In this document: piece after piece, positions 37,483 to 49,400 of the stretch
How positions within the stretch are numbered: the stretch's first letter is position 1
Layout: each line of letters opens with the position of its first letter
Assembly (NCBI RefSeq): GCF_964355755.1
Contig: NC_092675.1
Span: 2,266,312-2,330,311 of the forward strand
DNA: 64,000 nucleotides
Source: Antedon mediterranea
Taxonomy: Eukaryota; Echinodermata; Crinoidea; Comatulida; Antedonidae
Reading direction: 5' to 3'
The notes under the pieces: generated by a model
What the model saw: the letters and a program-made list of their open reading frames with translations, nothing else
Told to the model about the DNA's origin: nothing
The model's database searches: none
Translations under genes and position numbers: made by a program

Positions 37483-40400
37483 CTAAATTAGATGATAAAA
37501 AAAAAAGAAATTGTAACTTGAAGAAAAGATACTATATTACTATTAATACCCACAACTATTTACTTATCTACTGCAAAGCCTTTATAATCAGTTAATGATT
37601 AAATCAGTTTCCCTAAATTAGATTTTTTTAAAAAGAGAGAAATTGTAAACTAAAGTTAAAATATTACAATTTATCCATGGAGTAATTCCACAATCTATTT
37701 AAATTTTGCAGGCTTAACTTACCTACTGCAAAACCCTTTATAATCACAACTTTTTTTATAATTAAATTTTTAGAAATAATTATTTATATCTAGCATCTTC
37801 AGGTTGTGTATATGTAACAGCACACTTATGAATTTTGTTTTGATTTTTTTTACAATTTTATTCAGTTGATAAATATTTCAGATATCATTATATCTATTCA
37901 TATAGAGTTTCCATGTCTACTGCAAAAGCCTTTATAATCACTAGGCTTCAACTATTTTCATAGAAATATATTTATTTATAACTAGCAACTTCAGGTTGTG
38001 TGTATGTACCAGTACAAATACAATAATGACTTTTGTTTTGATTTTTGTAAATACTTTGATTCAATTGATAGATATTTATGCAGTAGTTTTATTTAGGAAT
38101 GAAAAGCCAAAATTACCTCACAACAAATTTCTTGTGTCATGTCTTGGCACAATCAAACTATTTGTTGTTTGTTTCTTTTGCCAAAATTAATAAAATAAAA
38201 AGTGTGTTATAGCTTACATATTTTGTGCTGTCCTTTGATTGGAAATTTTACAACTAACTCTTGGAAATTCTCCGCAATTATCACATATGGAGATGAAGAC
38301 TCACCATCTGGAAACTGTAGATTAAGTGATATGTTTGTTATTACAATGTGCAAAGTCAAAAAGTTGAACATGTACAAAAACACTCTTTTTATTGAATATT
38401 ATATCAAGTAACATTATAGAAATGTCATGTCGAAACCTCTGTATACATTACTAAACTTTATGTGACAAAAAAAAATGTGATGTGCGCAAATATGGTAGTG
38501 ATATGACATCATCATATCCATATATGGGCTTAATAAATTGGCAGGACATAGGAATTGCATAGTATAAATGTAAAATGCAACAATTTTATTAATTTCAAGA
38601 ACAACCAACACCATTGCATTTGTTGAATAGGAAGAATATTTTCATTCAGCCTGGCTCATATTCAACTCAGCTCATTAAATAGAACAGTCAATCTTTAAAG
38701 TCATGAAAATATTCTGCGAATTAAACTACTCATAAATATTCATTATCTGTATACACACTTACATTAACTCTATATTGATCTTGTGACAAACAATCAATGA
38801 CATCAACACAGCCAAGTAGGCAGGCAGATGGATATACACCTGGAAATGCTATATCAATATCTACAAAAGAGAAAATGAACATTGTTCAATTCATGCTGAT
38901 ACATTTTGCTTAACAGGGATACTCAATCAAACTGTAAAAGAGAAATGTATTTATTTTTATGTATGTCTGTAGGCACATATGGCCAAGGATTACCAATAGT
39001 AAATAATAATTCACTGTCCTATCAGGTGGTAATCCTCCTGATACAGTGGCTATTTTGTGAACCAGTTCACTGGGTAACCTCTACATTTCTCGAATGATGA
39101 AGTTGGCTTTTTAAAGTGCACACAGGTTATAACTGTGTATACTGGACCTACGGTTTATAGTCCTTATCCGAGAAGACTTGTTTCACCACCAGGATTAAGA
39201 GCAAGTCGTAGGTTCAAGATTTTATTTGTGCCATTGCTTGTATCCTTAGGCAATGTTACATTGCTATCATTGCTTCATCCTTCAGATGTGATGTAAAACC
39301 CATTTACATACAATTGACATAAATTAGTACACAGAAAGAAAAGGCATTTTCTGGTGTGCTGATATGGAGCTACCGTGGGACAATAGAGGGCCTAAACTGA
39401 AATTAGTCATGGGGATGAATACATTTATAACACCACAAGATGGGTTAAATTCCATGTGTTATACAGTAAGCACAATTCTTTGGAGTCACTCTAAGTAGAG
39501 TTTCTAGCTCTGGATATTTACTAACTATTTCATTATTAATATTTGTATTCATTTATTTAAATACATGGAGAAATATCATGATTATTAATACTTGTATTCA
39601 TATGTCATAAACACATAGTGCATCTACACTATAACATTTAATGACAGTACGTAAAATACTTACCTTCATAAAAACACTGATAGAATGACTCCAATTCGTT
39701 AATTTCTTCTGTTGATGGCATCTTTGCTGTCGCTGCTATCCATAATCTTCCGCGATGAGCAGTATACCATGTCCTACCCTCATGTCTGATACAGAAATAA
39801 AAGTACATATATTATTATGACTTTAATAGTTTTATTTCTATTTTTAAACATTCATTTACTACTTTATTTTGTTGTCTGAAAAAAAAATAATATAAACAAT
39901 AATTTATTATTGGTTATTGTGTAGAAGAATTATAGTGAATATTAATAGGGATATTATGATTTGATATGTTCAACCTTCATGTCTGATAAATGATCAAAAA
40001 TACTTATTATTGATGTCATGGTATCCATTGTATAAAAGGTAGTACTGTACTTAGTACTACAGTATAAAAAACTATTACTAAATAAATGCATTGGTCGTAG
40101 AAACAATATATCTTTGCGAAAACAACATTTGTAAAATAACTTAATTAATTACATTTTCATATATATTCTGAGACTGTGATGTATATATTTTACGGTTCAG
40201 GATATTCGACTGCGAAAGAATCACATAGACCTCAGTTAGAAGTTGTTAACTCTGGATCGAGCACTTTAATAATGATGAGCCCAATGCCAAAGGCAACAAC
40301 CTCAAACTGGTCATGTGACTTTCCACAGGTCATTGGATCTTGAAATTTAATAGGGGCCTACTTTTCTGTGCAGGTAACATACTCCCCCCACAAATGTGAT

Positions 40401-43400
40401 GTCGTCCCCGACATCCACAAACGAATACACATATTTATTAAATTTCAATTATTTACAGTTTATCTAAGTGATAATTGCTACAGTTCATTGTGTCACAATA
40501 TTAGAATGTAGGATCCAGCTTCTTACAGTTAGCCATAGCTAAACTCCTGATACTACCTCATTCCATGGTGTCCAAGAGGGATGTGCAAGGGTTGCATGCA
40601 TGCGACATACCCATGCGTCGTCCAATAACGATACATCCATAGAAGAGCTGGTCCATGTTATCTGTCGACAACTGTACACAATGCACTGTCATTACCAGGT
40701 TGGTTGCAGTTTGTGATTCCCCGTAGATACCATCTCCATGTTTATGCACAGCCTGAATAGTTACCTGTTGCTCATGGTACATTATCAACCATCTCTTTGT
40801 AGTACTCAATCACAAACACTTGTAAGTTCTGTCAATAACCAATTGGGTAACAAATAAATCCACTTTCTTTTACAATCAATGTTCAATTTCATCAGATCCT
40901 AACACTTTCTGTGAAACATTGGATATTGGCCTGGTACAGTAGGTGGTATCCATTGTCTGGTAGGATGAAATTCTGTACAGATTGGTTGTTGAGTTGCATA
41001 TTGAGTTGGTTGTGGATAAAATTGGATAGGTCCATTCCGGTAGTGGTTGTCCCAATATGGATTTTGTAGTGGTCTGGTGTTAGCACCATTTATCTGCATA
41101 CAGCCTGGTGCTGGTGTGCCCAAGTTGTGGTAGCCAAACAAAGTAGGAGGTTGGCGATGACGAACTGGTCGTCCAATCTCTGCTGCTGGTACCTGTTCAT
41201 TTGAACTAACTGGTTCATCCATATCAGCATGTTGTGTGTCGCCGGCTGCCTCCATGTGCTTTTCATCCACAGTAGAATCCTCTGCTGTTGGTGGGGTGGC
41301 ATATGGTTCAACTTGTACCAATGAATCATTACTGGTACATGCATATTGTGGTTCTGGATTGGTTAATAGGGGATATTGTAAATATACTTCATCTTCTTCA
41401 TCCGAACCTACTGAATCTGTCTCAGGTTGTGGTGTAGCCTTCTCCGTCGGATCACTAGGTAATCGTTGTTCTGGAGTTATCTTTGTCTTCTTTTTCGATG
41501 CAACATTTTGAGTATCTGGTACTAAAGCGTCACAGGGACAAAGTAAATTCCTATGTAGGGTCCGTACTCTACCATTACCGTTTTCTGGGCGAACTTCATA
41601 CACTGGCAACTCCTGTTTTTGCGCCACCACTATGTATATTCTGTCCTCATAGAAGCTTTGAAGTTTCCCAGGACCACCTGGTGGAACACAGTTCTTGATC
41701 AGGACTCTATCACCTGGTGATAATGATGTACTGATTGGCCGTTGTTGGTCATGTCGGTGTTTACTTCTTTCTGCTAATTTCTGCATGTTCGATCTAGCTA
41801 AAGCGTATGCCTCTTCCATCCTCATTTTCCAGTTCTTGGCATATTCATGGTGTTCACTTGCAGCGGCATCACCATCTGGGGATAATCCAAATGCAAGATC
41901 AATTGGCAGTCGGGGTGACCGCCCATACAATAAGTAATGAGGTGAGTAACCTGTGCTTTCATGTCGAGTAACATTATAGGCATGAACAACCTTGTTGAGA
42001 TGTTGTTTCCAGTCATGCTTCTGCTCTGTAGTTAAAGTGCGGAGCATTGACAACAGGGTTCGGTTGAACCTCTCGACCTGTCCATTCCCCTGAGGGTGAT
42101 ATGGTGTAGTTCGGGAACCCCTGACTTCACTGAGTTGTTCAAGGCGTCGAAATAGAGAGTTTTCAAATTCACGACCCTGGTCATGATGTAGTCTGCGTGG
42201 ATAACCGAACTTCAGAACAAAGTCGTTAAAAATCCTGTCAGCAACTGTCTTGCCCGACTTGTTGGTGGTTGGATAAGCCTGAGCGAATCTTGTAAAATGA
42301 TCCATCACTACGAGGATGTACTCATATCCTCCTTTACATTTGTCAAGGTGAAGGAAATCTATGGAGACAAGTTCAAATGGTTCCGATGTCTTGATGTTTA
42401 CCAGAGGTGCACGTGTAATTCTGGATGGCTTCTTGTCTTTCACACAGCTACATTCTTGTTTTATATAATGGTTGATGTTAGTTTCCATGTGAGGCCAGTA
42501 GAACCTCTCTCGGATTAGTATAAGTACCCTCTCAGTGCCAAGATGTCCCATCTCATTATGTAGCGATTTGAGTATCATCGGACGAAGGCTTTTCGGGATC
42601 AATAGTTGTGTCCTAGTCTTCGTCGTCCGGCGAAGAATACCATCTTTATCAAGATTGATTTTACTCCACTCCCGCATCAGGGTCCTGGTTTCAGGAATCT
42701 CATTGGTGCGCTCGGATCTAGTGGGCCATCTACCTTTGGTTTTGTATTCTCGGAATCTTGCAAGGGCAGGGTCATCTTCTTGAGCCAAACGTACTTCCGC
42801 AATTGATAATGTAGATAGGTTCGGTGTGATGCCAAATGGTTGGTCCTGTATATGCACATGATCGGTAACGATATGATTGATGTAAGCAAAGTCAGCTGTT
42901 TGTTGTATTGCAATACCTTGAACAACAGCATCCATTACCAATGGTGAAATTTCTTCAGTACATTGATCAAATTCACTGGGTGACATCGGAATTCTTGATA
43001 GTACATCTGCATCTTCGTTGTTGCGACCTGGCCTGTATTTAATGGTAAAATTAAAGTCTGCAAGTTCTGCAACCCATCTATGACCTACGGCATTCAATTT
43101 GGCAGTGGTTAGTATGTAAGTTAGAGGATTGTTGTCCGTATAAACGGTAAATGACTTTGCAAAGGATAGGTAATCTCTGAAGTGACTAGTTATGGCCCAC
43201 TTCAGAGCTAGGAATTCCAGCTTGCCTGAGTGAAGGTGATAATTCTTTTCCGCTGGTGTAAGGGAACGAGATCCGTATCCTATGACTCGTAGTACTCCAT
43301 CTTGGCGTTGATATAAGACCGCACCAAGTCCATCTTGTGAGGCATCTGTATGCAGCTCAAACGGTCTCTCAAAATCAGGAAATGCCATAATCGGAGCTCG

Positions 43401-46400
43401 GCTTAACTCGTCAATGAATGAATCAACTATTTGTTGGTACTCTGGGAGCCATGTTATGGGAGTTGAAGATGGAACTTGTCCGTTGTCCTTTCTATTACTG
43501 TGTTTCTTCTGTTTCTTTCTCTGGTTCTTTTTATTGGTTGATTGGTTATTCTTTGTAGTAGTACCAGCTTGAGTTAGCAGCACAAATAATGGTTTGGCTC
43601 GCTTGGAGTAGTCCCTAAGATACCGACGGTAATATCCCGTAAATCCTAGCAGTTTTCTTACTTCCCCTACAGTCCGAGGAATGTTGGACTTCAAGGTGTA
43701 TAATGCTTCGGTGTCTCGAGGGTCAGGCCGGTAGCCTTCGTGGCTAATGATTTTCCCCAAGTACTTCACTTCAGATTGAAACAGTTTGCATTTGGCAGGT
43801 TTTAATTTCATTCCTTTTTCTTGTATACGTTTTAGTACTTTCTGTAGGTTGATTTGATGTTCTTCGAATGTCTTCCCATAAACAATAATATCGTCTAGGT
43901 AGACCTCACAGATTTGGTGGTTTAGACCTTCTAATGCGTCTTCCATGCATCGTTGGTATGCAGCTGGGGCATTCTTGAGTCCAAAAGGTATTCGGACCCA
44001 TTCATGAAGACCCCAAGGTGTTACAAAAGCGGTGAGTGGTCTGCTATCGGTTGTCATATATCCTTGATGGTACGCCTTTCCTTGATCAAGGGTACTAAAC
44101 CAGCGGTTCCCACCAAGGCTGTCGAGAACGTCTTGAATTCGGGGAATAGGTTGGCAATCAGGGATCGTCTTGCGGTTTAACTCCCGATAATCAATGCATA
44201 AACGAAGTCCTCCATCCTTCTTACGAACGCACACGACGGGTGATGCATACGGAGATTTGGATTTGACGACCCACCCTCGATCAATTAAATCAGTAAGGTA
44301 GTCTTTGACTTCCTGAAAAAGAGGTCTTGGTATGGACTGATACGTCTTCTGGACTGGGATGTTATCGAGTAAGTTAATCTTCATTTGTAGGCTTGGTATC
44401 GAACCCATGTCTTGCTCACCGTGGGAGAAACTATTGGATTCTTCGTCAAGCATCTGATTTACTATATGCTGTTGATCGCAACTTAGATGACTCAAGTCAA
44501 GTTGAGACTTCCAGTTTCTAGTATTGATTTCTGGCGTCACATCTACTCTGGCCGTCTGTACCCCTACTGTTGGCACAACTTCATCGCTTCCAGCTTCGAA
44601 CACACCTCGATAGATAGCTCTCACAAGTTGTAACTTCCCCAATAAGGTCTTCTTGGGAATTATCAAATTTTGGTCCGTTTTGTTGGTAACTGAGACTCTG
44701 ATATCATTACAGGGACGGCATGTTAGCTCTACTACATTTTCGTTGACTTCTAATCCATCGGGGAGATGTGGTTCAAGTAATGGTTCAATTATCACCATCA
44801 TCTTCTCCTGGATAGGACCAGTTATAGCTCTAACTCGTATGAACGTTGTCTGTTTCGCTGGGACCTCATGTACCAAATTTCCTGAATATATATTGCAAAA
44901 ATCTGTAGGATCGGAATTTCGCATCATTGAAATTAACTTCTGAGCTTTGATGTTATTACATTTTGAAAATGATGTTTTTACTGTCCTAACAAGTTCTGGT
45001 TGCTCAATTTGTACAATTTCCTTGATTACGTTGTAGCCAATGATTGGTTGTGGAAGTTCATCAGCTGTTACTAAGACTGGTACTAAAGTAGAAAATGTTG
45101 AGGTATCATTATTATTAATAGATAAAAGTTGAAATTTCAGAGAAAGCCATCCTATATAAGGTATATCAGTACCATTTGCAGCAGTAAGTTTGAGATCTGA
45201 TTGCAAAAGCTCCCTTAAATTCCTCAGCGGTTCACCTTGGCAATTTGTCTTCCACCATGTCTGAGACACTATCGACACTTGAGAACCTGTGTCCCATAGA
45301 ACCTCTTCAATGTTCCCGTTTAATTTGCATTTGACAGTGCATCGTCTACCTATGAGGTTGACTAATCTTAGGTGTTGCCCAGGTGTGAGGTGGCTAATTT
45401 GGTGCTTCTTTTCTGGATCAAACTTCGACTGGTTACTGTGACTTCCTTTCGAGTGATCAATCCCAGACTGGCCTTGATACATGTGATCACCTTTGGCCAC
45501 CTCTATCTCACGCTTCTTGGAGTTAGGGGACATGTTGGGTTTTTCTACGATCATTCCAAGTCCCGTTGGGATGATCGGGGTCCGTTTCCCTGGTTGGTGG
45601 TGCAAGCCCTAGCGAAATGGTTGTCACCTCCACACTTGTAACAATGCCTACAATCATCTCCCTTACCGTCCTGCTTGCAACTGTTACATCCTCTTCCTCT
45701 TGACTTCCGTCTACCTTTGTTTGTGTGTTGTACAACTCCCTGTAAAGCGGAAACACTTGCCTGTAGTGTCTTCAAACCTTCTACCAGCATCTTGATTTCA
45801 TCACTGGGCGAAGATGTGGTAACGGTTGCACTGGCAACCTTTACAGTATTTGATGTACATTGTTTCTGTTTCCGTTTATCTTCGAGGTTTTCCACTCTGG
45901 CTAGTCTCTCAAGGAGGTCTTCATCTGAGATATTGGGTTCCTGAAGGTGCTCTCTCATCTCAATGCGCAAGTTTCCTCTAAGACCTGTCTGCAGTGTTTG
46001 GAGGAACGTGCTTCTCAACAATTGATCATCATACATCAGTGGTGCCCCTTCCTCATTGGATGAAAACCTCACCTTTTGACGGAGATTCATAGCTCTGACA
46101 ACGAACTCTTGGGCCGATTCATCTGGCTGTTGGTAAGCGGCAGATAGTTGTTGGTAAGAGTCCAATGCATCTCCTTCCTTAAAATGGGACCGTAGGACTC
46201 GTCTGAGTTGAGCTAGGCTCATTTCTGGTCGACTTTCTAGATAGCCTCGGAGTGGAGTTCCACTTGTTACAGCCATAGTTACAGCATTTAAAATGGCGCT
46301 ACGGTTGTAACCACGGGTGAGACTGTCTTCTATCTGTCTCATCACGCTTAAATAGGATAGTTTGTCAGTTTGTCCAGTAGACCCAATCTGTCCCTTTATC

Positions 46401-49400
46401 TTTAATTCTCTTTTAAACATCTCAATAGATGACGGCAATGGTCGTGTGGTTTCGGTTTCGGTTGAGCTTGTTGGGGATGTTCTAAACTCTTCCATTTTTG
46501 TTCTTACCACCAACAGGACGCTCTCACCTCCATCCTCGAGCGCCTCTACCTCCTCGCTCTCGAGGTATCTTAGAATATGTTTTAACACTGCCCGGATTGG
46601 CTTGTCTGCAATTCCTGCATCCTGTTTGATTGCCCCAGCCACCTCTTTTAGCTGAGGAAGGGTTAGCTTATACAAGCAATCCTTCACTTCTCTCTCCAGT
46701 GTCTGGAGGTCCATGTTTATCTTTCTGTCAGAATAGTCCTGGCAGGATCGCCAGATTTTACGGTTCAGGATATTCGACTGCGAAAGAATCACATAGACCT
46801 CAGTTAGAAGTTGTTAACTCTGGATCGAGCACTTTAATAATCTTAACACACTACAATCATAATGACGAGTGTTAACACATGAAACAATTTAACTAATACA
46901 TCAATCTAGCTATTGGTCCTTTACCAAACATTATGTTTAATAACTAACTAAATAATCTCTACATAAACTCGTTAATTATTGATTGAATTATCTGACTGAA
47001 TTAAACCAAAAACATGATACATTAATTTAAGGTCATCTTATCAGTGTATACAACTCTACACTAGCATATGTGATTTCTAAATAAGGAAACCAGCATAGTT
47101 ATAAAACCCAATTCTAAATTGGTACCCTGGGTGTAGTTATCAGTGCAACAATGACTCACTACCTTGGTTACCATAGTAACGGCCAGTTCCACTAGCAGAG
47201 CCTTACATACCACAGCAATTAATGGCAAGGTCATTAACCCTATACACTGTACTGTATATACTCTTTTTGTTAACAGGGCCTCTAATAGCTATTGAGCCTA
47301 ATAATTCGTTACATTATATTGACATAAAATGAAAGTATAAACATTTAGCTATTATCTCTATCCTGTACTAAATACATAACTTAATCATCTAGCATTAACC
47401 TTAAAATATAATGATTGTTTTCTAAAATGAACAACAATCATCTGATCACAGTATTCGCTCTGTTTATCCTCTCAGTTTCTTACTTAATAATTTCAATCTG
47501 GGTACTGGAGAAATAACTCAGTATCCTTATGAAACATAACATAACAAATTGTCATAATTATAATATATATAAGTTAAAAGGAATATAAAATATCATAAAC
47601 TTACCTGCGAAAGAATCACATAGACCTCAGTTAGAAGTTGTTAACTCTGGATCGAGCACTTTAATAATGATGAGCCCAATGCCAAAGGCAACAACCTCAA
47701 ACTGGTCATGTGACTTTCCACAGGTCATTGGATCTTGAAATTTAATAGGGGCCTACTTTTCTGTGCAGGTAACATATATATATATATTATATTATAGTAC
47801 GTTGTATTTTCCTTCATTTATTTACTAAATGAAAACATTTTTGTAATATATTTGTAAATTTATATTTTAAGTTAGGGTGCCACAGATTAAAAGCTTTGCT
47901 TGCTTGTGGTTATCCTGTTTTTCACACTTTATTGTACTTAATTTTTTATTTATATTTTTATGAATGTTGTGTGAAAAATAAAAGAATCAATCAATCAATC
48001 AATCAATCAATGCTAAAGCTCTGTCTACACTATCAAACTAGTTTGACAAAAAAAGTATGATGTGCCCAAATATGGTAGTGATATGTCCAAATATGGTAGT
48101 GATATGACATCATCATGTTCATATATGGCAAATCACATTTTTTTTTGTCACATAAAGTTTGATAGTGTAGAAATTCCCTGTAAATGTTTTGACAAGAATT
48201 TGCTTTTATTTTATATAGAAGAAGAGTTTGATATGCAAGAATAAAACCACAATAACAATTATAAAACAAATATTAAATATACAAAGATAAATTGAATTCC
48301 TATATGGTATAATAATAACAATAGTAAAACAGAGTATAGTTAGATTTAATTTCGCTTTTTCTTTGGTTTTAATTGTAAAGGTGTTTATTCCTTTGTTGTA
48401 TCTTCTCCATATGTTTTATTATCTTGTTGGATTTGATAATAAAGTTTATTGTATTGTATATAAATAAATAGAATATTACTTTTTAATTCCATGAACAAAA
48501 AGCGATGCCCAGGGTTGATGCATACTAAGACACATTCCTTCGTCAGACATCTCCTGAAGTTCTCTATCTTGTATACGATGCTTGCTACGATTTGCTTCTA
48601 AATTCAGTGAGCTGCCGCTTGGTTTTGGTGGTTTAACTTGTGACACAAACTATAAAATAACCAAAGAAATAATTTATATTTTATTTTTTATACATTAGTG
48701 GCTTATAATGATTTGAAGATATATTAATTAATAAATTTTTTTTAACATTAAGCATTTTAATGTCAATCACAGTTATTCACTTTAACCAAAAACTGGATCG
48801 AAAAAGAAATTATATACCAGAAAAAAATGTAATTTAACACGTTCACTGCCACGGCGTATTTATACTTCAAAAATTGCGTGTCGCTACTTGCCAAGACGTA
48901 ATACTACGTCAAAATCGTAGCACTTTTGTATTGTATGTAGAATCGCTGGCAGTGGTGATTGGAACAGGAATTATCGCATGGCAGTTTATGAATGATGTAC
49001 GTAAACGATAATCTAAAAATAAATGTCATATGTTTGTTTGTGTTTATTCCCTCATGCATTGAATATGGCGCCCTCACACTCAATATAATCATCTCAAACG
49101 GGACTTGGCACTGGGACAGAAATTACGGAAAATTCCTTGGCAGTCAATGTGTTAAAGCAAAAAATACTGAAATTGTCTGTCACACAATGTTGTTTTATAA
49201 GTGAAATTATTATTTTTTTTTTCTTTTCACAGAAGTAACTGAAGATAAAACTGCAAAATATTTAAAGTCTGATTTCATTAATCTTCATTTTTCATGCTTT
49301 TGGCGGACAATACATCTTTAAGGAATTATTTTCATCTCATTTAAAAAATGGCTAACTGTTGAACAATAAAATGTGGATTTCCATGGCTCTTTTGGCCCGA

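Larger units (their letters stand above)
40187..47774 (-). mobile_element. Full-length Ty3/Gypsy LTR retrotransposon
   Basis: The element reads on the minus strand: 5' LTR (47774-46755), a TGG primer-binding site at 46753, gag, pol, a purine tract at 40389-40382 and a 3' LTR (40379-40187). It sits in TRIP4 intron 6 in the sense orientation. Flanking ATATA on both sides is compatible with a 5-bp target duplication but is low-complexity. Both long reading frames are open and the aligned LTR parts are identical, so the insertion is recent. There is no env-like frame. Confidence 0.94.

Noticed and set aside
38307-38314. Alternative acceptor TTTCCAG seven bases inside TRIP4 exon 9
   Set aside because: It shifts the frame into an early stop and loses the conserved FPD residues.
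40558-40809. 83-codon frame between Gypsy pol and the 3' LTR, considered as env
   Set aside because: Too short, with no signal peptide, membrane anchor or cysteine pattern; the element appears env-less.
46778-46841. 64-bp repeat considered as a target duplication of an element inserted in the LTR
   Set aside because: Target duplications of 64 bp are not known for ordinary elements. Recombination between, or splicing across, pre-existing repeats explains the data better.
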